Of a stretch of 64,000 nucleotides of DNA, positions 50,485 to 60,199 are shown in pieces. Made by a program: the position numbers and the translations under genes. The DNA comes from Rhodospirillales bacterium. GTDB lineage: Bacteria; Pseudomonadota; Alphaproteobacteria; Rhodospirillales; Defluviicoccaceae. The notes under the pieces are model-generated. The model was given only the letters and a program-made list of their open reading frames with translations. It was not told where the DNA came from and ran no database searches. Each line of letters starts with the position of its first letter. The stretch's first letter is position 1. The stretch lies in assembly GCA_016712375.1 (NCBI GenBank), contig JADJRE010000043.1, forward strand, positions 62,001-126,000, written 5' to 3'.

Positions 50485-51631
50485 GTGGTTCCATCCTAAC
50501 GCACGAGTCCCTTTGGGGATTCCCAGCGTCTGGCGGTCGTGCGAGTCTGCGCGATGCGCAAGGGGATCGTCGTTGATGTCGGTACCGAGGATCGTGTGCG
50601 GTTGGCCGCGATCATCGGCAATCGGAACAGCCCGCAAAAGCATGTTTGGCGGGCGCGGATCGTGCTGTTGACCGCCGACGGGCTGGGCACGTCCGCGATC
50701 ATGCGGCAGACCGGCAAGAGCAAGTCGGTGGTCTGGCGCTGGCAGGAGCGCTTCATGCAGGCGGGCGTCGAAGGTCTGCTGCGCGACAAGACCTCGGCCG
50801 TCGCGCAAGCCGCCCTTGGCCAAGGCGGTGATCGCGCGGGTGCTGGAGCTGACGGCCGGCGAGCCGCCGGGCGAGGCCACCCACTGGACGGCGGCGGCGA
50901 TGGCCAAGGCCACCGGCATCAGCGTTTCCTCCGTCCAGCGCATCTGGCACAGCCACGGTCTCGCGCCGCACCGGGTGCGGCAGTTCAAGCTCTCCAACGA
51001 TCCGAAGTTCGCCAACAAGCTGCGGGACGTGGTCGGCCTTTACGTCGATCCGCCGGCGCACGCGGTGGTGCTGTCGGTGGACGAGAAGAGCCAGATCCAG
51101 GCGCTCGACCGCACCCAGCCCGGCCTGCCGATGAAGAAGGGACGCGCCGGCACCATGACCCACGATTACAAGCGCAACGGCACCACCACCCTGTTCGCGG
51201 CGCTGAACGTCCTGGAAGGCACGGTGATCGGCCGCTGCATGCAGCGTCACCGGCACCAGGAGTTCATCCACTTCCTCAATGCCGTCGAGGCGCAGGTGCC
51301 GGTCGGCAAGATCGTTCATCTCATCCTCGACAACTACGCGACGCACAAGCACCCGAAGGTGATGCAGTGGCTCGCCCGGCATCCCCGCTTCGTCTTCCAC
51401 TTCACCCCGACCTCGGCGTCATGGCTCAACGCCGTCGAGGGGTTCTTCGCCAAACTCACCCGACGGCGGCTCAAACGCGGCGTGTTTCGATCCATCGTCG
51501 ATCTCCAGGCCGCCATCAACCGCTTCATCGAAGAAGCCAATCATGAACCCAAGCCTTTCGTCTGGACCGCCGATCCCGATAAGATCATCGCCGCCGTCAA
51601 GCGAGGGCGCCAAACGTTAGAGTCGATCCAC
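50485..51631 (+). mobile_element. IS630-family insertion sequence
   Basis: Flanked by the TA dinucleotide duplication typical of IS630 (50483-50484 and 51632-51633). The ends are inverted repeats GTGGTTCCATCCTAACG and (right, reverse complement) GTGGATCGACTCTAACG. Length 1147 bp. Confidence 0.9.
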
Positions 51632-51634
51632 TAG
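50554..51634 (+). CDS. IS630-family transposase (one frameshift)
   Basis: Reconstructed ~359 residues. Helix-turn-helix start (ADGLGTSAIMRQTGKSKSVVWRWQERF); the frame slips near 50800. The remainder has SSVQRIWHSHGLAPHRVRQFKLS, VVLSVDEKSQIQALDRTQPGLPMKKGR (first Asp), LILDNYATHKHPKV (second Asp) and SWLNAVEGFFAKLTRRRLKRGVF (Glu). The stop codon uses the flanking TA. Confidence 0.88.
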
Positions 51635-51720
51635 CATTACAGTTGCATTCTTCTGATCAATGAGCTTTCGACCTCTATTACAGGAAACTTGGCCGGCGTG
51701 GCGGCGGGTAGCGTCAGCGG

Positions 51721-52080
51721 GTGCAGCCGATTTCGTACGCCCGTCACCAATTCCCGCCGACTGTGATCCAGCACGCAGTGTGGCTCTATCTGCGTTTTCA
51801 GTTCAGCCTCAGGGACGTTGAAGATCTGTTGGCCGAACGCGGTCTGGACGTCAGCTACGAGACGATCCGCCGCTGGGTGACGAAGTTCGGCACCGCATAC
51901 GCGAAGTGGCTCAAGGTTTAGCGGTCGGCCGATGTATCTGTGGCGCTCCGTGGATGCCGAAGGGGAAGTGCTGGACATCCTGGTCCAACGACACCGCGAT
52001 TGCTTCAGGCCTCTGCCGGAGCAGCTTCGTTCGCTCGGCATGCCGAAACGGCACTTGACAGGTGGCCGCCAAATAATCGA
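51721..52080 (+). pseudogene. IS6-family transposase remnant
   Basis: The N-terminal SYARHQFPPTVIQHAVWLYLRFQFSLRDVEDLLAERGLDVSYETIRRWVTKFG is cut by a stop (TAG) at 51919-51921. A second piece, MYLWRSVDAEGEVLDILVQRHRD, then LRSLGMPKRHLTGGR, follows with internal deletions. It is a different, more decayed copy than the IS6 at 42.3 kb. Confidence 0.75.
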
Positions 52081-52365
52081 CCCCCGGGTACCGCCCCTCC
52101 CGCCAAACCGCCCAAAATGTTCTCTTTTTGGACGGTTTCTCCGGAGGGTGGGAACCCCGCCAATTCAGTACTCACAGACGATGTTGAGCACTCTCAAAGG
52201 GTTAGCGGTCTCGCTGGGTGGGTACTTTCCGAAAAGAGCAACGGCCAGCCGTGGCATCCGATCCCAAAATGTTCCCCCAAGTAAGTGTCTGATTTGAACA
52301 TGACATCCGCCCAGAGGCGAACCATTGTAAGCGGTGTTCTGCGACCGAATTCTCTGCGGCTGTTG
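52081..52365. other. 285 bp without a recognisable gene
   Basis: Between the IS6 remnant and the IS5 copy. No open frame with family features. A G/C-rich palindrome-like stretch (TTTCTCCGGAGG..GG..CCCGCC) near 52136-52160 could be a terminator or the end of a lost element. Confidence 0.35.
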
Positions 52366-53299
52366 AGAGCCTGACCCAAACGCCTCTTGTGCGCGGTTTG
52401 GTTGTGTGAATCACCGATTCCGAAGAACGGGAACGGTGACGGGGGATGTGGACGGACGAACATCGAGCGACCCATCGGCGGGGCGGCGGGGGCTTTCCGA
52501 GCGATGTGACGGATGCGGAATGGGAGCGGCTGCGGCCGTTGATTCCGGATGCGAAGCCGGATGGCCGGCCGCGGAAGACCGACATGCGGGCGGCGATGAA
52601 TGCCATATTCTATGTGCTCCGCACCGGCTGTCCCTGGCGATATCTGCCGCGTGACGGGTTCCCGCCGCGCTCGACGGCCTACAACATCTTCCGCGCGTTT
52701 CAGCGCGCCGGCGTGTGGGAGGCGATCCGGGCGGAGCGGCACACGGCGCTGCGCGAGCGCCTCGGGCGCGAAGCAAGCCCGAGTGCGGCGGTTCTCGACA
52801 GCCCGTCGCTGAAATTGGCGGAAAAGGGGCGGCGCGGACGACGCCGTGGGTTACGACGCCGGCAAGAAGGTGAAGGGGCGCAAGATCCACGCCCTGGTCG
52901 ATACGCTGGGCCTGCCGATGCGCGTCGTCGTCCACTCCGCCGGCCTCCCGGATCGCGATGGCGCCGCCCGCGTCCTCGACCGGATCCGCAGCCGCTGTCC
53001 CTGGCTCGAACTGGTCTGGGCCGACGGCGGCGACAACGCCCGCCCGGTTGATCGGGCCGTCGCCGGGGTGCCGGGGCCGCGGATCGAGATCGTCAAGCGG
53101 AGCGACGATGTGACCGGCTTCGTCCTGCTGCCGCGCCGATGGGTCGTCGAGCGGACCTTCTCCTGGTTCGGCCGCAACCGCCGCCTCGCAAAAGACCAAC
53201 AAAACCTCGCCGATACCCTCCCCGCCTTCGTCACTCTCGCCTCCATCCAGCTCGCCCTCAGAAGACCCGGGCGGGAATGGGTTCTTTGAGTTAGGCTCT
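52366..53299 (+). mobile_element. IS5-family insertion sequence (~934 bp)
   Basis: Inverted ends AGAGCCTGACCCAAA (left) and AGAGCCTAACTCAAA (right, reverse complement), with a single IS5-type transposase between them. No target duplication could be made out. It lies 136 bp before the start of the GHKL ATPase gene. Confidence 0.88.
52446..53289 (+). CDS. IS5-family transposase (one frameshift)
   Basis: SDVTDAEWERLRPLIPDAKPDGRPRKTDMRAAMNAIFYVLRTGCPWRYLP and RSTAYNIFRAFQRAGVWEAI, then LDSPSLKLAEKG (first Asp). The frame slips near 52840; it continues with GYDAGKKVKGRKIHALVDTLGLPMRVVVHSAGLPDRDGA, WADGG (second Asp) and RRWVVERTFSWFGRNRRLAKD (Glu). ISxx of this kind often use a programmed shift here to make the full enzyme, so the frame change may be genuine. 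Confidence 0.85.
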
Positions 53300-53434
53300 T
53301 AGCCTCCACACCATTAGTTGTACACGCTGGCCGAAACGCCACCGAGCCTCCAAACGTGCAAAGGCGTTCGAGCAACATTGATTGACGCGAATGATGCGTG
53401 TTACTCATACGCCACTCAGCATCCCGGGGGGGGC

Positions 53435-55164
53435 ATGAAATCACTTGACAAGCTCGGAATCGACGATGACGCCTTTCTTGTGAGTAGCCTCATCGACCGA
53501 TGCCCTCGCGTTATGATGCTCAGGGAGCTGTTCCAAAATGCGGTCGAGGCGGCGCAGCTTAGCACGGGCAAGCGTCTGATTAGGATTGGCGCTGCGGAGG
53601 TTGATGGGGTACGAAAGCTAAGGATATGGAATACAGGTCCCGGGATGGACCCGGATGCGCTCTTTCGCATGGGCGAGATTTCGTCATCGATCAACAAAGA
53701 AAAGGCGCTCGATCGGAACTTCGGCATTGGGGCGAAAGTAGCGTGCCTGCCGTCCAACCATCTGGGTGTCCGATACCGCTCTTGCGCCAATGGTCGCGAC
53801 AACGAGATGATCCTCGGCAAACGAGGTGGCGTTTACGGGCGACTGCTTCTTCGCTCCCCAGGGCGGGGCTCCGAGACAAGCGTGTCCGCGATTCGGGACG
53901 TCATCGACGTGACGGATATTGCTGTTGCGGAGGGCCAGCCCCTCACCGAGGACTGGACAGAAGCTGTTCTTCTAGGCATGCGCCCCGACCAAGACACAGT
54001 GCTCGACCCTTACGACGGCAAGCCCGCCGTCGAACGGTATTGGATCCCCGAGACTCTGTATCACCGATATGCACGCATACCCGGCGATTTGCAGGTAATT
54101 ATTAACGAACCGCTGCATTGGGCGGTGGGAGAGCGACCGTTTGTGCCGATCCTGGCCCGTGCCCTCAACGAGTTCGCTGGCTACGAAGCCGTTCGTTCAC
54201 CCGAGGGCGTGACAGTTCATTTTCTTCACGACCCCGCTCATCCGCAACGCCGTTGGGAAAACGCCTCGAGCGAGGACGCCATCCAGACATCCATGACGTT
54301 CGTGGCGGTGATGTGGCGCAACGAGTTTTACGATCTACGTTCTGGATCTCCCTGGTACTACGAGGCTCCGATGTTCGGTGTCACCCATGGTGGTCGACAT
54401 GTCTCAGTGATTGTGGAGCTTCCCGATGACTACGAGGTATTGCCGGATATGTATCGGCAATACCTATTATATAATGCTGAGAGGCAGGATCAGGTGCGCG
54501 TTGCTGAGTTCGCGGGCTTGGTGCGCCGGGTAAGGCCGAGTTGGATACAAGGCATCGTCCAACCGCAAGACAGCGGCGGAGCAGGTGTCGAAATGCTTGT
54601 GCCTGAGTTATCGACCCTTGCCGCCGCGTTACGGCTCGACGAATTGCCTATTGTATCTCGCGATGCTGCCGAGACGGATGCGACGGAATCGGAGCCCGGA
54701 GACGCTTTCGAAAAAGCGTCAGACTTATGCAAAGTTACGGCGGGCGTGCGGCGTCGAACCAGTGCTGCTTCGCGACCCACAGGACATTCGGGATCGTTGG
54801 CTTGAGGAACGGGCCGCCCGCTTTTTTCCCCGAGACAAAGCAGCTTTTCGTTAACATGTGCTACAAATCTATCCCCCGCTTTGCGCAGAAGCTCGAAGAT
54901 GCTTTGACGAGGGAGGTGGATGACGAGATGATCAAGCAGGTTGCCCTCAATGTCGCGGAGGTACAGTTCGTTCGTCGCGTGACTCGTGCAGTCTTGTTCG
55001 GGCTATCAAAACATCTCGAACCGAATAACTGGCAATCCGGACACATTGAGAAGGCGATTAGTCCCGAAGCGCTTTCGCTCGTGGTGGAGGATCTCGACGA
55101 TCTCCTCCCACCCGCTCTACTTCTCGCGCGCGACTTCATATCCGAAATGAGGGCGGCAGTTTGA
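53435..55164 (+). CDS. GHKL (HSP90-like) ATPase-domain protein (two frameshifts)
   Basis: Reconstructed ~575 residues from ATG 53435, which follows an eight-G run. The N-terminal nucleotide-binding fold has VMMLRELFQNAVEAA (N box), LRIWNTGPGMD (G1) and RNFGIGAKVACLPSN (G2-like), as in HSP90/MutL/MORC-type ATPases. The C-terminal two thirds are not recognised. The frame breaks at ~54711 (AAAAA, four A restores it) and ~54839; an alternative is that translation ends at 54854. Stand-alone ATPases of this kind occur in several defence loci, but its neighbours here are glycan genes, so the role is open. Confidence 0.7.
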
Positions 55165-55209
55165 TTTGTAGAGACAAGACCGTGCAACCCTTGGGTCGAT
55201 GATCAAAAA

Positions 55210-55785
55210 ATGAAATCCAATTTTTCTCAGCTCTTCCTGGCTTCCGAGGATGCATTTTTCACATCGCTCGAATGCCGCATCGCCGAACTCGAAGGCCGGT
55301 TGTTCGAGTGCGAAGGGCAAATCGAGAACTACGCCGCCATCTGCGAGCGGCTTTCGGCACATGCGCTCGCTGCGATGACTAGGGGTCCGGCTCCGACGGC
55401 ATGGTCATACGACGTGCGAATGCCGAACATCTATTTCGATGACGTTTTCGATATCGAGTGGTCCGACGGCGACGCCAAGCGCTGGGTCGGAGCGGGCAAT
55501 GCGCTAAAAGGACAACTCCTGCTCGATCGCAGACACCAATACCGCGTTAATGTAGAGATTGTGAACTTCGTTTCAGCAGAAGCCGAGTCGTCTTTCAGCA
55601 TAAGTGTCGGAAATACAGATTTGCCTTGGCTAGAAATGAGTGAGCGAATCTATTCAACGATAATTCCGGAGGCGGCTAATGAATCAATCTTGGCTTTCCG
55701 GATCGGAGTCAGCAATGAAAGTCGAAGCGCTGAAAAAGACGTCTCATTCTCATTCCGAAAACTCGAATTTATCCAGCTCCGTTAA
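55210..55785 (+). CDS. hypothetical protein with coiled-coil start and beta-sandwich-like C-terminus
   Basis: 191 residues, not recognised. Residues ~15-50 form a coiled coil (SLECRIAELEGRLFECEGQIENYAAICERL). The rest is rich in alternating hydrophobic strands (YRVNVEIVNFVSAEAESSFSISVGNTDLPW), suggesting a carbohydrate-binding-like beta-sandwich. The 3' end overlaps the glycosyltransferase start region by ~70 bp, so the two are likely translated together and may act on the same glycan. Confidence 0.6.
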   Translation: MKSNFSQLFLASEDAFFTSLECRIAELEGRLFECEGQIENYAAICERLSAHALAAMTRGPAPTAWSYDVRMPNIYFDDVFDIEWSDGDAKRWVGAGNALKGQLLLDRRHQYRVNVEIVNFVSAEAESSFSISVGNTDLPWLEMSERIYSTIIPEAANESILAFRIGVSNESRSAEKDVSFSFRKLEFIQLR

Positions 55786-56695
55786 GCATACTGGTCCGCG
55801 GCTGAGTGTGATTATTTGTACTTATGACCGTTACGAGGCGTTGAGTGAGACGTTGTCGGTTCTGCTGACGTCCGGGGGACTCGTTGATGCCGAGACGGAG
55901 GTGTTAGTTGTCGAGAACACCCCCCCCGACCGTCGGCTCCCGATAAGCGTCGGCCCACCGGGCAAGGCCAGGATTGAGGTGTGCGAGACCGTCGGTCTTT
56001 CTGCCGCGCGTAACTTCGGCATCGAACACACCACAGGCGACATCGTGGCCTTTCTCGACGATGACGCTGTCGTCTGCGACGATTGGTGTCACAAGGTTTT
56101 GCATGTGTTCGATGAGCACCCGAAGGTGATGGCGGCTGGTGGAAAAGTTGTTCCGCGCTACTCACTGACGCAAATGCCAGCTTGGTACAATGATGATCTC
56201 GCTGGATATCTGTCGTGCGTCGACTGGAGTCTGCGGCCTCGTTTCTTGCGCGACGGTGAGTGGATCGTTGGAGCGAATATGGCGTTCCGCCGCGAGGTTT
56301 TTCAGCGATACGGTAACTTTAACACCTCGCTCGGGCGCAAGGGCGCGTCGTCGTTGCTCAGCAACGACGAGACCGCGCTTTTCGAGCAGATCGGCATACG
56401 GAACGTCTATTACAGCCCTGATATGTTCGTGCACCATGTTATCCCGACGGGGCGGCTGACGCCGGACTGGTTCCGTCGGCGCGTGTTCTGGCAGGCGGTG
56501 TCGGACCTCGTCGCCGGGCTCGTGAAGCCGGGCGACCCCGGTCTGCGCAAAGAATACGGCGAGGTGATCGGCCGGCTTGAGGCATCACGTCGCAATCTCA
56601 ACGCGCTGTGCGCGGAGCCGCGAGACTCCGAGGAATTCCGGCTGCAGCTGCGGGGCATCTATCTTGCCGCGGTGGCGCTCGGCGGCGGGTGCTGA
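55715..56695 (+). CDS. family 2 glycosyltransferase
   Basis: About 326 residues from ATG 55715 (55679 is also possible). GT-A fold: PRLSVIICTYDRYEALSETLSVLL, ENTPPDRRLP, VGLSAARNFGIEHTTGDIVAFLDDDAVVCDDW (metal-binding DxD region), GGKVVPRY, WIVGANMAFRREVF and LLSNDETALFEQI. Cytoplasmic; it would transfer a sugar from a nucleotide donor to a surface-glycan intermediate. It is followed 108 bp later by a second glycosyltransferase in the same direction. Confidence 0.9.
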   Translation: MKVEALKKTSHSHSENSNLSSSVKHTGPRLSVIICTYDRYEALSETLSVLLTSGGLVDAETEVLVVENTPPDRRLPISVGPPGKARIEVCETVGLSAARNFGIEHTTGDIVAFLDDDAVVCDDWCHKVLHVFDEHPKVMAAGGKVVPRYSLTQMPAWYNDDLAGYLSCVDWSLRPRFLRDGEWIVGANMAFRREVFQRYGNFNTSLGRKGASSLLSNDETALFEQIGIRNVYYSPDMFVHHVIPTGRLTPDWFRRRVFWQAVSDLVAGLVKPGDPGLRKEYGEVIGRLEASRRNLNALCAEPRDSEEFRLQLRGIYLAAVALGGGC

Positions 56696-56803
56696 CGGTC
56701 GGGTTGGCCACTTTCGGCCTCGGTGAGGGGGGCGAGCGATACATGCGCGAGAGCATCCTTGGTCCGGCGCTCGGGGACCACGTTCGAAGTGAGGGGGCGA
56801 CCG

Positions 56804-58805
56804 ATGTCCGTTAGCACCGGGACGACCCATTTTTCGCGCAGAGCGCTCGTCCTTTCGCCGTTCGCCACGTGGCCGCTCGACGCCGGCCATCGACGCCGCA
56901 CCTTCCAGATGACCCAGCTCCTGAAGGATGCCGGCTTCCACATCACCTTCCTGCTCTTCGCCTTCGAGGACATGTGGTACTGGCGCCACAACGAGCAGGT
57001 CGCGGATATCCTCCGCGAGCAGTGGGACGAGGTCCACATCGTCTATGCCGTGAGCGGGGTGGGACACGACCCGAAGAACAGCGTCCAGCACGAACTGGAC
57101 GAATGGTGGGACGCCGATCTCGAGGCCGCACTGCGCAACCTGTCCGCCCGCCGCATCTTCGACGTCGCAGTGGTGCACAATGTCTGGCTGAGCAAGGCCT
57201 TCGACATGCTGCCGCGCCGCACGGTGCGGGTGCTCGAAACACACGACATCTTCTGGAAGAGGCCGGAGGCATTCCGCCGCATCGGCCTCGGCAAGGCGGA
57301 GTTCTTCGTCACCGACAGGGACTCCGAGATCTTTGGCATCCGGCGTTCCGATATCGCGGTGGCCATCCAGGAGAAGGAAGGGCGGGGAGCTGCTCGAGGC
57401 GACCGGCAAGGAGGTCATCACCGTCCCGTTCTACGATGCCGCCCTGGAGAAGGACGCGCCCTCGGTCCGGCGGCGCGACTACATTTCGCCGGACGTCGTG
57501 CGCTTCGGCTTCCTCGCCAGCCCCAACGCGTTCAACATCGCCGGCCTCAGCGCCATCGCCGATGCCCTGTCGGCGAGGATCGGGCAGACCTTTGCGCCGG
57601 TGGAACTCGTGATCGGCGGCCGTGTCGGCGAGCACGTCACCTCGACGCGCCACACGCCCACGCGCGGTTTCGTGCCCACCGAGGCCGAGTTTTACCAGCG
57701 GGTCGACTACGGCGTTGCGCCGGTGTTCGACGGCACCGGCTTCAAGGTCAAGACCGCCGATGCCCTCGCCCTGGACATGCCCTCGCTGTTCAGCTCCCAC
57801 TCGGCCGAAGGCACGCGCCTCGACGCGAGCATCACCTTCGAGACGCCGGCCGAGATGGCCGACCGCATGGTCGAGATCGCCTTCACGCGGCCGCCGATCG
57901 GCGAGACGCGCAGCCACGTAACGCGGGCGCGCCTCGCCCTCAAGGCGAGCGCCGAGGCCGCGGCGCAGCTCTTCGTCAAGCGGATCGACCGGCGCATCCG
58001 GCCGATCGTCTTCGACCTTTCGTCTGCGTCGCCGGTGTCCGACCTGCTCGTCCTGCAGGGCTTTCTGAGCCAGGTCCGCGTCATGTCCGAGCAGCACGCG
58101 ATCATGCTGCTCCTGTCGCCGCAGGCGCTGAAGGTGGTCGCACGGTTCCTGCCCGCCGGGATCGAGGCGGACACCTTCGAGGCGTTCCGTCCGATCCTGC
58201 AGTCCAGGTCGCGGCCGCGCCTCATGCTGGTCGACGTGTTCGGAACCGGCCGCCTGGGCGAGGTCGAGGGGATCGCCCACGACGTCCTGCTGTGGGACCA
58301 GCGCTGGGGCCGCGACCCCGGCAAGGACGCGAAGGGCGCGCTGGGCGAGCTTCCGATCTTCCATTCCTATGTGCGCTGGGAGCCGGCGCCGATGGCGCTG
58401 GTCAAGGCGCTGCCGAAGACGGTGTTCGATCCCTGGACGACCTTGTCCGGCGTGACGCGCATGGTGTTCTCGCCGATCGACTGCGGCGCCGAGGACCTCG
58501 GCAAGCACGCCGGCCAGCGCTTCGGGCGCACCCACCACGTGCGAACGACCAGTTGGCAGGACCTGCAGACCGCCTGTCTGGCCATCCCGATGATCAAGCC
58601 GAGCGAGGTGGCGTGGGCGGCGCCGACGAGCGGCGTCGACTTCCGGGCCGTGCTCCAGGCCTGCGCCATCGCCGGCGTGCCGATCTCAGGCCTGCGGGAC
58701 AGCGCGTTCCTGGCCGAGCGCTCGCTGCCGCCGAACCTGGAGAAGGAGCTCGACGGGCAGGTGCGCCGGGTGCTGGAGAAGACCGTCGAGTGGCATTTCG
58801 GGTGA
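56804..58805 (+). CDS. glycosyltransferase, GT-B type (one frameshift)
   Basis: Reconstructed ~666 residues. The first half (LVLSPFATWPLDAGHRRRTFQMTQLLKDAGFHITFLLFAFED, FDVAVVHNVWLSKAFD, RVLETHDIF) is the acceptor-side Rossmann fold of GT4-like enzymes. At ~57380 an extra G shifts the frame. It resumes with GELLEATGKEVITVPFYDAAL, FGFLASPNAFNIAGL, VGEHVTSTRHTPTRGFVPTEAEFYQRVDYGVAPVFDGTGFKVKTADALALDMP (donor side) and a ~250-residue C-terminal region, perhaps a second degenerate GT-B unit. The start has GTGAGGGGG upstream. It probably belongs to surface polysaccharide or protein glycosylation. Confidence 0.82.
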
Positions 58806-58985
58806 GGCGGATGCGGGGCACTCGGTAACATGTCAGCAGGTCAAGCGCCACGCCTGTAGCGCCTTTGAGCCGAGCGAAGGTGTGCCGAGCCACAATCTCC
58901 AACTAATCGATGGACTTCAGCTCCGCCGTCCAACAATTAACGTACACGGTGCTTGTTTGTCCAAACTCACGGTAGTATTCGCCAA

Positions 58986-59927
58986 TCATAACTTCGTCTG
59001 CAATACCTTCAGGTAATAATATGGACCGCCTTTTTTGCGACTGGTACCAGCGTAAGGACGAAGAGTAAACAAGTTTTTGTCCCGAAATCCATGCACAAAC
59101 CAACTAAGAGTAGAATCAACCTTACTCTCGCATTCTATGGTAACCCACGCGTGTCGGCGAGAAAACATTGCTCTGATGCCGGGTCTGATTTCCTTCATCG
59201 CAAGTTCATTGGGCGCGTTCTTGTGTATCACAATATCGAACTGATCAGGAAAGACCTTGTCATCGCGAAAAGCATACCTTCGATACCTATATGGTAACCC
59301 GCCTAAGACAGAATCAAGAAAGTCGACCGAACCGGGATTCCAAATGATAATCCTTCCGGCAACCTCATCAAAATTCCACCTATGAAATCCTGAATACGAA
59401 GCATTTTCTCCTTCATTCTGACATACATTGATGAATATCTTTGAATTCGGTTTTGCAAGTGTAATCATGTTGCGAATAACAACTCGAGGATCTTCGCAAT
59501 GGTCTAACGCATTACGTGAATGTATAAAATCGACAGATTCCGCACTGAAAAATGTGTCAATCTGCTCACCCATACCAGCGATGCTTAGGTGAGGAGAAAC
59601 GAGTCCATGGCGCTCTAGGATTTTTTGGTATGTACCACTTAAGGGATCAATGCCGACGAGATCTACTTCATAAGGCCCCGATTTTCCAATAACAGATAAG
59701 GGACCACAGCCGACATCTAAAACTTTAATCATATGACCATCAGGTCGCTGATAGCTCGCAATAATATCTATAAACTGCTGTTGAAGTGGCATACTTGGAG
59801 ATAGTAGCACATCTAGATGCTTATTTCCTTTGCTGGCGTAGTTTGAAAAAACATTTTCCCAGTACGCAAGCTCATCCTCAGCGCCGTGCTCATCTATAAC
59901 GAACTGCTCTTCCCTCATCGCTGTCAC
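58986..59927 (-). CDS. class I SAM-dependent methyltransferase
   Basis: 313 residues on the opposite strand to its neighbours. IKVLDVGCGPLSVIG is the SAM-binding loop; IDPLSGTY (acidic end of strand 2) and VDFIHSRNALDHCEDPRVVIRNMITLAKPNSKIFINV (motifs II-III) complete the fold. A C-terminal ~110 residues follow. It is markedly AT-richer than the flanking genes, which suggests recent acquisition. The probable substrate is a sugar or lipid of the glycan pathway nearby, by context only. Confidence 0.85.
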   Translation of the reverse strand: MTAMREEQFVIDEHGAEDELAYWENVFSNYASKGNKHLDVLLSPSMPLQQQFIDIIASYQRPDGHMIKVLDVGCGPLSVIGKSGPYEVDLVGIDPLSGTYQKILERHGLVSPHLSIAGMGEQIDTFFSAESVDFIHSRNALDHCEDPRVVIRNMITLAKPNSKIFINVCQNEGENASYSGFHRWNFDEVAGRIIIWNPGSVDFLDSVLGGLPYRYRRYAFRDDKVFPDQFDIVIHKNAPNELAMKEIRPGIRAMFSRRHAWVTIECESKVDSTLSWFVHGFRDKNLFTLRPYAGTSRKKGGPYYYLKVLQTKL

Positions 59928-60199
59928 TCCCCCTCAGTGAAGTAGAACTAATTGCCGATTGCACACTAGGGTTAAGACTTCCACTCCATAATCCGCTGTT
60001 CGCCTTCCGTCGAAGCGAAGCGCATAAACCGAAATCCCGATCCGCTCTGGCGATTTAGCCAACTCGCTTCTTACATAAGGGATTTGAAGCCATACGGCTC
60101 AACAAATAGCACCCGTTGTTGTATCGGGCAAGGAGCAAACCAATGTCTGTGGCTGTCGCAGGGTACAAGTCATGTGCTACCTGAAGCGGGGAAATAGGC
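59928..60199. other. intergenic region between divergent genes
   Basis: 272 bp holding the promoters of the leftward methyltransferase and the rightward beta-helix gene. No other gene is recognised. Confidence 0.4.

Noticed and set aside
57309..58538. 409-codon minus-strand frame inside the second glycosyltransferase
   Set aside because: The plus-strand frame has clear GT-B features and a proper stop; the antisense frame has none.
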